Part shown: positions 16,815 through 25,247 of the stretch, piece after piece
How the letters are laid out: each line of letters starts with the position of its first letter
Position numbering within the stretch: the stretch's first letter is position 1
Assembly (NCBI GenBank): GCA_009841055.1
Contig: VXMN01000139.1
Location: 1 to 44,944, forward strand
Length of the DNA stretch: 44,944 nucleotides
Origin: Acidobacteriota bacterium
GTDB lineage: Bacteria; Acidobacteriota; Terriglobia; Versatilivoradales; Versatilivoraceae
Reading direction: 5' to 3'
Made by a program: the position numbers and the translations under genes
Notes under the pieces: model-generated
Told to the model about the DNA's origin: nothing
Database searches by the model: none
What the model saw: the letters and a program-made list of their open reading frames with translations, nothing else

Positions 16815-17465
16815 TGGGTGCTCTCTATGCGCCGCATTCGCGGCTGGGTTGGAGCGGGCCCAGACGACCCCGGGTTGCCATCCGGGGCTACCCTGAGCCG
16901 CAGCTTCGCAGCTCTATAAGGATGGCTTGTCGCCGGCGTTAGCGTGGCCTACCCACGGCAACCGCAGCTTCGCAGCTCTTCCCTAACCCACAACACTGCA
17001 AGGGGAAACGTGCTTATTTATTGGAATATTTTTCCGGGTGGGGGATCAATGGGCCGGTCCAGCGCTGGGCTCGGGCAGAACCTCCATGAGAGCTTTCAGC
17101 GTCTGGTCCAGGTCGGCGTCGGTGTGGGCGGTGGAGACGTACCAGGTTCCCCGGCCGGTGGTGCGGATCCCCTTGTAGACCAGGTCGGTGACTTCCCCAC
17201 GCGACGTTTCCCGATAGCTCGCCCCGGGCTCGTGACAGGGGCATTTTCTAAATAGAAAAGCACGTTTCCTCTTGCAGTGTTGTGGGTTCGGGGAGAGCTG
17301 CGAATGCAGCGGTTGACGTGGGTTACCCGGCGAGACGTCACCTACGGGCCATCCTTACAGAGCTGCGTAGCTGCGGCTCAGGGTAGCCCCGGGCGGCAGC
17401 CCGGGGTCGTATGGGTTCAGCACCCACCCAGCCGCGAATGCTGCGAATAGGAAGCACCCGTACGG
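16815..17465. mobile_element. Inverted-repeat cassette carrying an aminotransferase gene fragment
   Basis: Two arms of about 215-220 bp (16815-17033 and 17241-17465) are inverted copies of each other. They share the ordered blocks GGCTGGGT, CGACCCCGGG, GGCTACCCTGAGCCGCAGCT, GGATGGC, CCACAACACTGCAAG and GAAACGTGCTT. Between them lies 17046-17192, a copy of the 3' end of the neighbouring aminotransferase gene. A third arm copy stands alone at 25322-25532. No transposase is present. The structure looks like a non-autonomous element or the product of recombination between inverted repeats. Confidence 0.6.
17046..17192 (-). pseudogene. Copy of the 3' end of the adjacent class III aminotransferase gene
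   Basis: Read on the minus strand it gives TDLVYKGIRTTGRGTWYVST and on to a TGA stop. The first 31 residues are identical to the C-terminus of the gene at 17555-18877, with six changes in the last 16. Both copies are 147 bp from stop to breakpoint (17046-17192 and 17555-17701). Upstream of the breakpoint the reading frame no longer matches well. Confidence 0.8.
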
Positions 17466-17554
17466 GAACGCAATGCCTCTCCAATCAAACGCAGCCCGCA
17501 ATCGAGCCGGAGGGAGCAAACGCGGCGCCACAATAATGACTATCAGGCGGAGAA

Positions 17555-18877
17555 TCAAAAGGCCATCCCCGCGCTGGGCTCGGGCAGAACCTGCGCAAAA
17601 GCATCCAGCGTCTGGTCCAGGTCGGCGTCGGTGTGGGCGGTGGAGACGTACCAGGTGCCCCGGCCGGTGGTGCGGATTCCCTTGTAGACCAGGTCGGTGA
17701 CCAACTGCTGGTAGGTGCGGTCGTCGCGGGTGGCCCATTCGCGGTAGTCGTGGAGGGCCTCCCGGTCGGTGAGGCTGACCTGCACCACCGGTCCCAGGCC
17801 GCCCACCAGGGCAGGGACTTCAGCGATTCGCAGCCGCTCCGCCAGTCCTTCGCGCAAGCGGCCACCCAGGCGGTTGAGGTGGGAATAGACGGCTTCCCGG
17901 TCTCCGGTGAGGGTCTGAAGGGTGGCCAGGCCGGCGGCGATGACCACCGGATTGCTGTTGTAAGTGCCGGCGTGCACCACCTGGCCGCTGGAGATCAGGT
18001 CCATGAACTCGGCCTTGCCCACCACGGCGCTCAAGGTGAATCCGCTGGCGATGCCCTTGGCGTAGGTGGCCAGGTCGGGGGTAACGCCGAAGATCTCCTG
18101 GGCCCCTCCCAGGGCCAGGCGGAACCCGGTAATCACTTCGTCGAAGATCAGGACGGACTCATAGCGGTCGCAGAGGCTGCGCAACCCCTCCAGGAAGCCG
18201 GGACGAGGCATGAGGCTCCCCGAGTTGCACATCACCGGCTCGGTCAGGATGGCGGCAATCTCGCTGCCGCGCCGGGCGAACAGGTCCTCCAGCAGCTCCA
18301 GGTCGTTCCAGGGCATGATGATCAGGTTGTCGGCGGCGTTGGCCACCTGGCCCTTGCTGGGCAGGACCGGGTCGGGGCTGCTGCGGTCGCCCCGCTGATC
18401 GGCTCCCGGAGCCGTCGAGACGAAGAGACTGTCGTACCAGCCGTGCCATTGCCCCTCGAACTTGACCACCAGGTTGCGCCCCCGGTAGGCCCGAGCCGCC
18501 CGAAGGGCCGTGATCACGGCCTCGGAGCCGGTGCTGTTGAACCGGACCCGCTCGGCGCAGGGAATCGCCCGGATCAGAAGCCGGGCCAGTTCGACCTCGG
18601 CCTCGTGTTGACCGGCGAAGACCAGGCCCCGGTCCAACTGCCGGTGGACAGCCTCCAGAACCTGTCGGGGACTGTGGCCCAGCAGCAGCGGCCCCTGTCC
18701 CAGGACATAGTCGATGTACTCGTTGCCGTCCACGTCGCGGATCCGGCTTCCCGAGCCCGACTCGAAGTAGAGGGGATGGGGGAGCTCGGCCTTGCGCACG
18801 TCGCTGCTGACCCCTCCGGCCAGAAATTCTTTGTTGTCTTCAAACCAGCGGGCGGATTTTTCCAGGGTCATGGGCAT
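17555..18877 (-). CDS. Class III aminotransferase, glutamate-1-semialdehyde 2,1-aminomutase-like
   Basis: A 440-residue fold-type I PLP enzyme. Features in order: RDVDGNEYIDYVLGQGPLLLGH, FNSTGSEAVITALRAARA (phosphate-binding region), EGQWHGWYDS, LIFDEVITGFRLALGGAQEIFGV with the PLP-contacting Asp, and TYAKGIASGF with the Schiff-base lysine K274. The layout and the GxxHAGTYNSNPV region match the HemL branch. Many HemL-like proteins outside heme operons are ordinary aminotransferases, and no heme gene lies near. It is followed on the same strand by a displaced copy of its own 3' end. Start ATG 18877 has only a weak upstream site; ATG 18871 is also possible. Confidence 0.88.
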   Translation of the reverse strand: MPMTLEKSARWFEDNKEFLAGGVSSDVRKAELPHPLYFESGSGSRIRDVDGNEYIDYVLGQGPLLLGHSPRQVLEAVHRQLDRGLVFAGQHEAEVELARLLIRAIPCAERVRFNSTGSEAVITALRAARAYRGRNLVVKFEGQWHGWYDSLFVSTAPGADQRGDRSSPDPVLPSKGQVANAADNLIIMPWNDLELLEDLFARRGSEIAAILTEPVMCNSGSLMPRPGFLEGLRSLCDRYESVLIFDEVITGFRLALGGAQEIFGVTPDLATYAKGIASGFTLSAVVGKAEFMDLISSGQVVHAGTYNSNPVVIAAGLATLQTLTGDREAVYSHLNRLGGRLREGLAERLRIAEVPALVGGLGPVVQVSLTDREALHDYREWATRDDRTYQQLVTDLVYKGIRTTGRGTWYVSTAHTDADLDQTLDAFAQVLPEPSAGMAF

Positions 18878-18900
18878 TTCCGTGGGGATGGACGGGTGGG

Positions 18901-19683
18901 CTACAGGGTGGTCCAGCCTCCGTCCAGCATGAGGTTGATTCCGGTGACGTAGGCCGAAGCGTCGGAGGCCAGGAAGACCACCGCTCCCTTGATGTCCTCG
19001 TTGTCGAGCAGGCGCCCGATGGGAACCCGCTTGGTGTAATTGTCGAGAAAGGGCTTGGGCTGGTGGTTGAAGTAGCCTCCGGGGGAGATGCAGTTGGCCC
19101 GCACCCCCTGTTTCCCGTAGTAGTTGGCGATGTGGCGGGTGAAGTTGATCATGCCCGCCTTGACGAAGTTGTAGGTCGGCGCCTGCAGCATGTCGGTGCC
19201 TTCATAGAGGCTGGGATCGTTGGCCACCACGCCGTAGATGCTGGAGATGTTGATGATCGAACCCCGCTTCTGCCGGACCATGTCCGGTACGAAGGCCCTG
19301 CAGATGGTGAACAGACCCACCATGTCTCCCTTGGCGCTCTCCAGCCAGTCCTCCGAGGTCTGGGTTTCGAAGCCGCCGCCCACCCTGGCCAGGGCGCTGT
19401 TGACCAGGATGTCGAGGCGGCCGAACTGCTCCAGGATGCGGTCGTGCAGGCGCTGAATGGAGTCGGTCTCGCAGATGTCGACCTGCATGCCGTGGGCGTC
19501 GTAGCCCCGCTCCTTCAGCCCCTGGGCGAAGTCCAGGTTGCGCTGCAGGGAGCGGGAGGCCGTGATGACCGTGGCTCCGGCTTCGGCCAGGCCTTCCGAC
19601 AGGCTGCTGCCGAATTGGGGACCGGCTCCGGCGGTCACCAGAGCGATCCGGCCCTTGAGGGAAAATTGTTCCAGCACGGCCAT
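18901..19683 (-). CDS. Short-chain dehydrogenase/reductase (SDR) family oxidoreductase
   Basis: A 260-residue classical SDR. Start ATG 19683 follows GAGGAGGTGACC; the ORF track's 19689 is a GTG. The cofactor motif is the atypical TAGAGPQFGSS instead of TGxxxGxG, and NSAL replaces NNAG. Catalytic serine (NISSIYG) and the YNFVK motif (Tyr, Lys) are present, so activity is likely. The C-terminal VTGINLMLDGGW is standard. It ends 24 bp before the aminotransferase start on the same strand, so the two are probably co-transcribed. The substrate is unknown. Confidence 0.87.
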   Translation of the reverse strand: MAVLEQFSLKGRIALVTAGAGPQFGSSLSEGLAEAGATVITASRSLQRNLDFAQGLKERGYDAHGMQVDICETDSIQRLHDRILEQFGRLDILVNSALARVGGGFETQTSEDWLESAKGDMVGLFTICRAFVPDMVRQKRGSIINISSIYGVVANDPSLYEGTDMLQAPTYNFVKAGMINFTRHIANYYGKQGVRANCISPGGYFNHQPKPFLDNYTKRVPIGRLLDNEDIKGAVVFLASDASAYVTGINLMLDGGWTTL

Positions 19684-19931
19684 GGTCACCTCCTCGAAAG
19701 GGTCCTCAGTGTACAGGATCTCTCAATCGTTCCCAACATTGTATTTCACTGGAATGTCGCCGGACAAACTCGGTAGAATACGGCCTTTTCAGCCTGCCTT
19801 CGGTTACGGAATCCGCCCGGCTCCGCAGGGGACTGCCGGACCGGCGCCGTTCCGGCGGCCCCCGGAATCGTCCCGGGCTGGCGCCACCTCACCGCAGCTT
19901 GTCTCAAAGTCCTGAACACCAAGGAGGACCC

Positions 19932-20723
19932 TTGCTGGCCACCCGTTTGAAATCCAAAGTTCACCAAAGAGAGCTGACTCTGGGAATTCTGTTGACCTTC
20001 GATCACTGGGCGGGATACCTGGAGATCTTCAAGTCCGAAGGCCTGGATTTCGCCGTGCTGGACATGGAGCACAGCTCGGCCGACCTGCGCACCGCCGAGG
20101 AGCTTTGCCGGACCGCGCGGCTGCTCGATTTCCCGCTCTTGATTCGTCCCGAAGCTGCCCTCTATCACCTGATCCGGAAATACATGGACATGGGCGCGGC
20201 CGGCCTGATGATTCCCTGGACGGAGAGTCAAGACCAGATCCGGGCCATTCGCGAGGCGGCGTTCATTCCCCCCAAGGGGCGCAGAGGCCCCGGCGGACCC
20301 TCCATTTTCGCCAATCGTGGCCTGGACCGGCCGGGTTGGGATGAAGTGGAGTCCAGCCTGTTCATCACGACCCAGTTCGAAAGCCCGGCCGGGATCGACG
20401 ACATGGCCTCGCTGATCCCCCACGACTGGATCGATGCGGCCATGCTGGGCCCCTACGATCTTTCGCTGAACATGGGCCGCTGGAGCCATATGGATCATCC
20501 CGAGGTTGTGGCGGCCATCGAACGGGTGTGGCGCCAGGCCCGGGACATGGGCAAGAACTGCGGCATGGTGGTGGGAACCCTGGAGCAGGCCGGCTTCTGG
20601 ATCGATCGAGGATTCTCCTTTCTGATCTGCTCCGAGATCTCGGGCATGGTGCGGCACCGCGCCCGCGAGTTGGTCGGTCGGATTCGGGAGGTCCATGCCG
20701 AAGCCCGCGCCAGGCAAATCTGA
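19932..20723 (+). CDS. HpcH/HpaI aldolase family protein (second copy)
   Basis: A 263-residue aldolase-like TIM barrel. I place the start at TTG 19932 because AAGGAGG (19921-19927) is 4 bases upstream; the ORF track's start at 19899 is another TTG without such a site. Motifs are LDMEHSS (catalytic His region), MIPWTESQDQI, TTQFESPAGI (metal Glu) and MLGPYDLSLNMG (metal Asp). It is clearly different in sequence from the aldolase at 1529-2332. A sodium/solute symporter gene starts 45 bp downstream, suggesting uptake and cleavage of the same oxo acid or sugar acid. Confidence 0.87.
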   Translation: MLATRLKSKVHQRELTLGILLTFDHWAGYLEIFKSEGLDFAVLDMEHSSADLRTAEELCRTARLLDFPLLIRPEAALYHLIRKYMDMGAAGLMIPWTESQDQIRAIREAAFIPPKGRRGPGGPSIFANRGLDRPGWDEVESSLFITTQFESPAGIDDMASLIPHDWIDAAMLGPYDLSLNMGRWSHMDHPEVVAAIERVWRQARDMGKNCGMVVGTLEQAGFWIDRGFSFLICSEISGMVRHRARELVGRIREVHAEARARQI

Positions 20724-20768
20724 CAGTTTGAACGATGCGCGGCCGAGGCGCGACCGAAAGGGCGAACG

Positions 20769-22301
20769 ATGCAACTGACGACACTGGACCTGGTGGTGGT
20801 GGTCGTCTACATGGCGTTGCTGTCGGGGATCGGCATCTATTTCTCCCGCCGCCAGACCTCCAGGGAGGAATATCTGCTGGGGGGCCGCAGCATGCACTGG
20901 ATGCTGCTGGGCGGCAGCATGATGGCCACCCTGCTCTCCACCATCACCTTCCTGTCGGTGCCCGGCGAGATGATGCGCTACGGCATCGCCTACCTGTCCG
21001 GAATCATCGCCATGCCTCTGTTCGTCCCGGTGGCCAACCGCGTTCTGATACCGGTGCTGCGGCGACTTCCCATCACCAGCGTCTACGAGTACCTGGAAAA
21101 GCGCTTCGACGTTAGCTTTCGAAGCCTGGCCTCCTTTCTCTTCGTGCTGCGGACCATCATCTGGATGGGACTGATCATCTACACCTGCAGTTTCGCCGTG
21201 GCCGAGATCACCGGTTGGGACCTCTACTTCACCATCATTGCCACAGGCCTGGTGACCACCTTCTATACCACTGCCGGCGGTCTGCGCACGGTGGTCTGGA
21301 CCGACAACCTGCAGTTGATGATACTGCTGGGCGGCGCCCTGGCCATTCCGGTGCTGATCGGTTTCTCGCTGGGGAGCGGTCCGGCGACCTGGTGGCAGAC
21401 CTTCTCCGAGGCGGGGAGGACCGAAATTCAGACCTTCAGTTGGGACCTGACCGTTCGCATCACCGTGGTCGGCATCGTCATGGGTAATTTCTTCTGGAAC
21501 ATCTGCACCCTGGGAGGGGACCAGGTGGCGGTACAGCGCTATCTGAGCTGCCCCGATCTGTCGGCCGCGCGCAAGAGCGTGTGGATGTTCGCCGGCTTCA
21601 ATTTTGCAGTGATGCTGGCGCTGCTGTTCTGCGGATTGTCGCTGTTCGCCTTCTATGCCAGCCAGTCGACTGCGCCGGTTCAGGCCTTTCAGGAAGAGAT
21701 TGCAGCCAGGGCCGATCGGGTGATGCCGATATTCATCGTGGAAGAGCTGCCGGCCGGGGTTTCGGGGCTGCTGCTGGCGGCGCTGCTGGCGGCCGCCATG
21801 TCCAGCTTGAGTTCCGGCATCAACTCCATCTCGGGAGTGGTGGTCTCCGACTTCTTTCAGAGATTCGGACTCTTCAAGGCCCAGGTGCGGACCCTGTGGG
21901 CCGACCGGGCGGTGTCGCTGCTGGCGGGGCTGGTGGGAATCGCCACCGCGATCGGCACCGCCGTGATGGCCACCCGCACCGACTGGAACCTGGTCGAGCT
22001 CACCGGACGGCTGAACCATATTTTCGTGGGGCCCCTGGGGGTGCTGTTCTTTGCCGGCATCCTGTTTCGCCGGGCCGGCAAACAGGCGGCCCTGCTGGGT
22101 TTTCTGGCCGGGACGCTGGCGAGCCTCTTCATCTGTTTCGGGAAGGAGTGGTTCGGCATGGAAAAGAGCCTCTCCTTCGTGTGGGTGGTCCCCCTGCCGT
22201 TTCTGGTCGGACTGGCCCTGGCGGGGCTGCTGGCTTACTGCTTTCCCCGGCCGCCGAAGTCATCCGTGCAGGGCCTGACTTTAGTGAAGAGTGGAGAGTG
22301 A
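20769..22301 (+). CDS. Sodium:solute symporter (SSS) family protein
   Basis: A 510-residue membrane protein with about 13 hydrophobic segments, the length and topology of SSS family carriers. Visible family features are GGRSMHWMLLGGSMMATLLS in the first two helices, TTAGGLRTVVWTDNLQLMILLGG in the middle, and AAAMSSLSSGINSIS in the sodium-site helix. It would import a small organic solute with sodium across the inner membrane. Substrate specificity cannot be read from sequence. It lies 45 bp downstream of the aldolase gene on the same strand. A 757-residue ORF on the opposite strand is a shadow of these two genes. Confidence 0.92.
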   Translation: MQLTTLDLVVVVVYMALLSGIGIYFSRRQTSREEYLLGGRSMHWMLLGGSMMATLLSTITFLSVPGEMMRYGIAYLSGIIAMPLFVPVANRVLIPVLRRLPITSVYEYLEKRFDVSFRSLASFLFVLRTIIWMGLIIYTCSFAVAEITGWDLYFTIIATGLVTTFYTTAGGLRTVVWTDNLQLMILLGGALAIPVLIGFSLGSGPATWWQTFSEAGRTEIQTFSWDLTVRITVVGIVMGNFFWNICTLGGDQVAVQRYLSCPDLSAARKSVWMFAGFNFAVMLALLFCGLSLFAFYASQSTAPVQAFQEEIAARADRVMPIFIVEELPAGVSGLLLAALLAAAMSSLSSGINSISGVVVSDFFQRFGLFKAQVRTLWADRAVSLLAGLVGIATAIGTAVMATRTDWNLVELTGRLNHIFVGPLGVLFFAGILFRRAGKQAALLGFLAGTLASLFICFGKEWFGMEKSLSFVWVVPLPFLVGLALAGLLAYCFPRPPKSSVQGLTLVKSGE

Positions 22302-22552
22302 AGTTTGAAGTGTGAAGTTTGAAGTTTGAAGGGTGGAGAGTGGAGAGTGAGGAGTGGAGAGTGGAGAGTGGGGAGTGAAGAGTGGGGAGTGAGGACTGGA
22401 GGGTGATCAGCCGAGGGTGTCGGGAACAGTCAATCGCCTGACGGGCTGGTTGCGCTAATTTGAAGGCCTGCGCCGAAACCGACACGATGCTACGCGTGCC
22501 GATCAAATAGCTCTTCAAACTTCAAACTTCACCCTTCACACTTCTCGAGCTG
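22288..22552. repeat. Low-complexity GAGTGAAG/GAAGTTTGAAG repeats in inverted arrangement
   Basis: 22288-22403 is made of short variants of AGTGGAGAGTG and GAAGTTTGAAG. 22512-22550 holds the complementary TTCAAACTTCAAACTTCACCCTTCACACTTC. The two could pair across about 110 bp of unique sequence. Similar CTTCACACTTCACACTTC occurs at 35015-35045. No gene is seen here. The repeat units vary and no spacers are regular, so this is not a CRISPR. Confidence 0.6.
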
Positions 22553-22563
22553 GAGGTAGATCG

Positions 22564-23349
22564 ATGGCTGCTCACGACGCACCCCTGCCCTCGATGCGGG
22601 TTGACGGCCGGGTGGCCCTGGTGACCGGTGCGGGATCGGGGTTGGGACGCAGCATCGCCCTGGCCCTGGCTCAGGCCGGAGCCGACCTGGTGGTGACCGA
22701 CCTGCCGGGCAGGATGGGGAACGCGCGTCAAACCGGAAAAGGGATCCGGGACCTGGGCAGGGAGTGCCTGGCGGTGTCCCTGAACGTGACCTCGCTCAAG
22801 AGCATCGAACGCATGGTCGAGAAAGCGACCGAGCGGTTCGGAGGGATCGATATTCTGGTCAACAACGCGGGCATCAATATCTCCAAGCCCGCCCTGGAGG
22901 TGACGGAGCAGGACTGGGACCGGGTGTTGGCCGTCAATCTCAAGGGGGTTTTCTTTTGCTCCCAGGCGGTGGCTCGTGGGATGATTCGGAGAAAGTCCGG
23001 CAAGATCGTCAACATCGCCTCCCAGAACGGGGTCATCGGCTATTACAACCGCGCGGCCTACTGCTCCAGCAAGGCCGGGGTAGTCAATCTCACCCGTGTG
23101 CTGGCGATCGAATGGGCCGAGCAGAACATCAATGTCAACGCCGTCGGACCCACTTTTGTGCGGACGCCGTTGACCGAGAAGCTGTTTCAGGACGAGAGCT
23201 TCAGCAGTGAGGTCCTGCGCCGCATTCCGCTCGGCCGCCTGGGGAAGCCGGAAGACGTTGCCGGAGCCGTGGTTTTTCTGTCCAGCCCGGCCGCGGATCT
23301 GATCACGGGGCACACATTGCTGGTGGACGGCGGCTGGACAGCGATCTAG
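22564..23349 (+). CDS. SDR family oxidoreductase
   Basis: A 261-residue classical SDR with all standard parts: TGAGSGLG cofactor motif, NNAG, catalytic Ser in NIASQNG, YCSSK with the active Tyr and Lys, and the C-terminal DGGW. GGAGG lies 8 bases upstream of the ATG. The acidic VTDLPG after the second strand suggests a preference for NAD over NADP. It lies alone between repeats and the nuclease/PDZ lipoprotein gene. Family members of this kind oxidise sugar acids, polyols or hydroxy acids; which of these applies cannot be said. Confidence 0.9.
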   Translation: MAAHDAPLPSMRVDGRVALVTGAGSGLGRSIALALAQAGADLVVTDLPGRMGNARQTGKGIRDLGRECLAVSLNVTSLKSIERMVEKATERFGGIDILVNNAGINISKPALEVTEQDWDRVLAVNLKGVFFCSQAVARGMIRRKSGKIVNIASQNGVIGYYNRAAYCSSKAGVVNLTRVLAIEWAEQNINVNAVGPTFVRTPLTEKLFQDESFSSEVLRRIPLGRLGKPEDVAGAVVFLSSPAADLITGHTLLVDGGWTAI

Positions 23350-23416
23350 ACGAGACTGCCGCCGGGATCCGGTTGCATCGCTACGTTGGGAAGCGCCAAC
23401 CAGACTGGGGTTGAAC

Positions 23417-24262
23417 ATGAACGGGTTTGTCGACGGCGGGGACAGAGGGTGGCGGGCGAAACGGGGGGTGTGGCGCGTCTTGCTCCTGCTGGTGCTGCTG
23501 AGCCAGAGCATCATGGGCTGCCAGGCCGAGGAGGCGGATCAGGAACCCGTGGTCGTGGAGGTCATGAGAGTGGGCTTCGACCGTACTACCGACATGCCGG
23601 TGGTCATCCTGCGGGACAAGGGAGATACGCGGGCGATTCCCATTTGGATAGGCCCCTTCGAAGCCCGGGCCATCGCCATGGAGCTGGAGGGTGCGGCGGC
23701 TCCCCGTCCCCTGACCCATGACCTGTTGAAGTCCATCCTTCAGGGGGCCGGAGTGGTCTTCGAGAAAGTGCTGGTCAGCGAGCTCAAGGAGGGAACCTAC
23801 TACGCCCGCATTTTCCTGACCTCGGCCGGCAAGGATTTCGAAGTGGACAGCCGCCCCAGCGACGCCATAGCCCTGGCCCTTCGCTTCGGCAAGCCCATCC
23901 TGGTGGCCCGGTCGCTGATGGAAGGGGACACGGCGCTGGATCTGAAAGACCGGAGCGAGCCCGAAGACGGGAGCGAGCCCCTGGTCAAGAGCGTTCGGGG
24001 AATCACCGTGCAGGAGATCAGCCAGGGACTGGCCGCATCCCTTGGCCTGTCCAGCACGGATGGGGTTCTGGTCTCCGACGTCAGCGGCAGTGAGAATGCC
24101 GGTCTGAAGCGGGGAGATGTCATTTTGGCCGTCGATTCGAACCCCGTCACCGGCGTCGGCATTTTCCAATCCATGCTGGCCGGAATGGAGGGGCAGACTG
24201 TCCGACTGCGGGTAAGCCGGGACGGCGAGGAGCAGGTGGTGGAGCTTCCGCCGGCGCAGTGA
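23417..24262 (+). CDS. Predicted lipoprotein with bifunctional nuclease (DUF151) and PDZ domains
   Basis: A 281-residue protein from ATG 23417; the ORF track's 23411 is a TTG. The N-terminus has a basic stretch, a hydrophobic core (VWRVLLLLVLLSQ) and a lipobox-like SIMGC with Cys about 35. Residues about 45-155 match the BFN/DUF151 fold: VILRDKGDTRAIPIWIGPFEARAIA, HDLLKSIL, and RPSDAIALALRFGKPI. Residues about 190-281 form a PDZ domain (GVLVSDVSGSENAGLKRGDVILAVDSNPV). BFN proteins are usually plain and cytoplasmic, so export and a PDZ fusion are unusual. Nuclease activity is known only for some members and is not assumed here. Confidence 0.85.
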   Translation: MNGFVDGGDRGWRAKRGVWRVLLLLVLLSQSIMGCQAEEADQEPVVVEVMRVGFDRTTDMPVVILRDKGDTRAIPIWIGPFEARAIAMELEGAAAPRPLTHDLLKSILQGAGVVFEKVLVSELKEGTYYARIFLTSAGKDFEVDSRPSDAIALALRFGKPILVARSLMEGDTALDLKDRSEPEDGSEPLVKSVRGITVQEISQGLAASLGLSSTDGVLVSDVSGSENAGLKRGDVILAVDSNPVTGVGIFQSMLAGMEGQTVRLRVSRDGEEQVVELPPAQ

Positions 24263-24278
24263 GGGGTGGGTTCCTGTC

Positions 24279-24866
24279 ATGGCTGCTCCCTCTCAACGTG
24301 AATACTTCAATGAACGGGTAGGGGACTTCGATGTGCCCCAGCCGGCGCCCGTAATCGAAAGGCTGGCGGAGGTGGTCGGTGCTGCCGAATTGGGCACCGG
24401 CGAAGTGGTGCTGGATATCGGAACCGGCGTGGGAGTTCTGATTCCCCTGATCCGGTCCTTCAATCCCTCCCATATAGTCGCCTGCGACATCGCCGAGAAA
24501 ATGCTGCAGCGGTTGCAGCTCAAACACCCCCAAGTCCAAACCGTTCACTCGGACGTGGCCGATCTTCCCTTGCAAGACGCCTCGGTCGACGTCGCCTTTC
24601 TGAACGCCATGTTCGGAAACATCGCCGACAAACCCCGAGCCTGCAGGAACCTCAGCCGCATTCTCAGGCCAGGAGGCCGGATGGTGGTGAGCCATCCCGA
24701 GGGCAGGGCATTCGTGGAGGAGCTCCGCCGGACCAGTCCCCTGGCCATCGAATCGCTCCCCCAACGCACCCAGTTCCAATCGCTGCTCCAGCCCCTGGGT
24801 CTGGAGGTAATCGCCTATCGGGACGAACCCAAGCTCTACCTGATGGTGGCCCGGAAAGAACGTTGA
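24279..24866 (+). CDS. Class I SAM-dependent methyltransferase
   Basis: A 195-residue protein with a Rossmann-type methyltransferase core. Motif I is VLDIGTGVGVLIPL, the acidic end of strand 2 is VACDIAEKML, motif II is near SDVADLPLQDASVD, and the post-motif loop is RILRPGGRMVVSH. A short C-terminal part completes the fold without an added domain. It starts 16 bp after the BFN-PDZ gene on the same strand and is likely co-transcribed with it. The acceptor (small molecule, lipid or other) is unknown. Confidence 0.87.
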   Translation: MAAPSQREYFNERVGDFDVPQPAPVIERLAEVVGAAELGTGEVVLDIGTGVGVLIPLIRSFNPSHIVACDIAEKMLQRLQLKHPQVQTVHSDVADLPLQDASVDVAFLNAMFGNIADKPRACRNLSRILRPGGRMVVSHPEGRAFVEELRRTSPLAIESLPQRTQFQSLLQPLGLEVIAYRDEPKLYLMVARKER

Positions 24867-24887
24867 CGGTAAAGTGCAGCGGGTCGG

Positions 24888-25232
24888 TCAGGGATCGAGG
24901 CGGGCCAGGATGCGCAGGGGGCCTCCGCTGCCGCCCTTGATTTTCATGGGAAGGGCCAGGATGGTGAAACCCCTGGGAGGCAGCTCGCCGATTCGGGCCA
25001 CGTTCTCGAAGATGGGGATGCTCTGTTCCGAATAGAAGTACCCTCCCGGAGTGACGCCGTGGAAGGCCCGCTCCAGGGAAAACCCCTCTTCGGTGGGCCA
25101 GAAGATGGTGTGCTCGTCAAAAGGATGGGTCAGATCGATATAGGTGGGCTGCCCAACCGAAAGCGAGCCCGCACAACCACTCAGTCCCCAAACCAGGATC
25201 ATCGATAGAACGATTGCGGCTGAACTTCTCAT
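24888..25232 (-). pseudogene. Cyclase-family lipoprotein with large internal in-frame deletion
   Basis: A 114-residue frame from ATG 25232; the ORF track's 25247 is a TTG. A lipoprotein signal (VLSMILVWGLSGC) leads into PTYIDLTHPFDEHTIFWPT, the start of cyclase / kynurenine-formamidase-like proteins. After YFYSEQS the sequence jumps directly to IPIFENVARIGELPPRGFTILALPMKIKGGSGGPLRI, the usual C-terminal end of that family. About 130 residues are missing, including the HxGTHxDxP metal-binding motif, so the product cannot be catalytically competent. The reading frame is kept across the junction. The family-length comparison is from general knowledge and not a computed alignment. Confidence 0.75.
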
Positions 25233-25247
25233 GCCATGCGGTTTCAA

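Noticed and set aside
16827-16920. Small ORF MRRIRGWVGAGP... in the 210-bp repeat
   Set aside because: It exists in changed form in each repeat copy only because the DNA repeat is conserved. No ribosome site, and the substitutions follow the hairpins, not codons.
19774-19779. TAGAAT as promoter for the aldolase/symporter genes
   Set aside because: No acceptable -35 box at 15-19 bp; not enough to call.
19746-22019. 757-residue minus-strand ORF
   Set aside because: Antisense to the aldolase and the symporter, both with clear motifs. The composition (Gly, His, Gln, Arg) is that of a shadow frame.
22288-22403. Possible CRISPR or minisatellite
   Set aside because: The units are short, variable and lack regular spacers; no cas gene is near.
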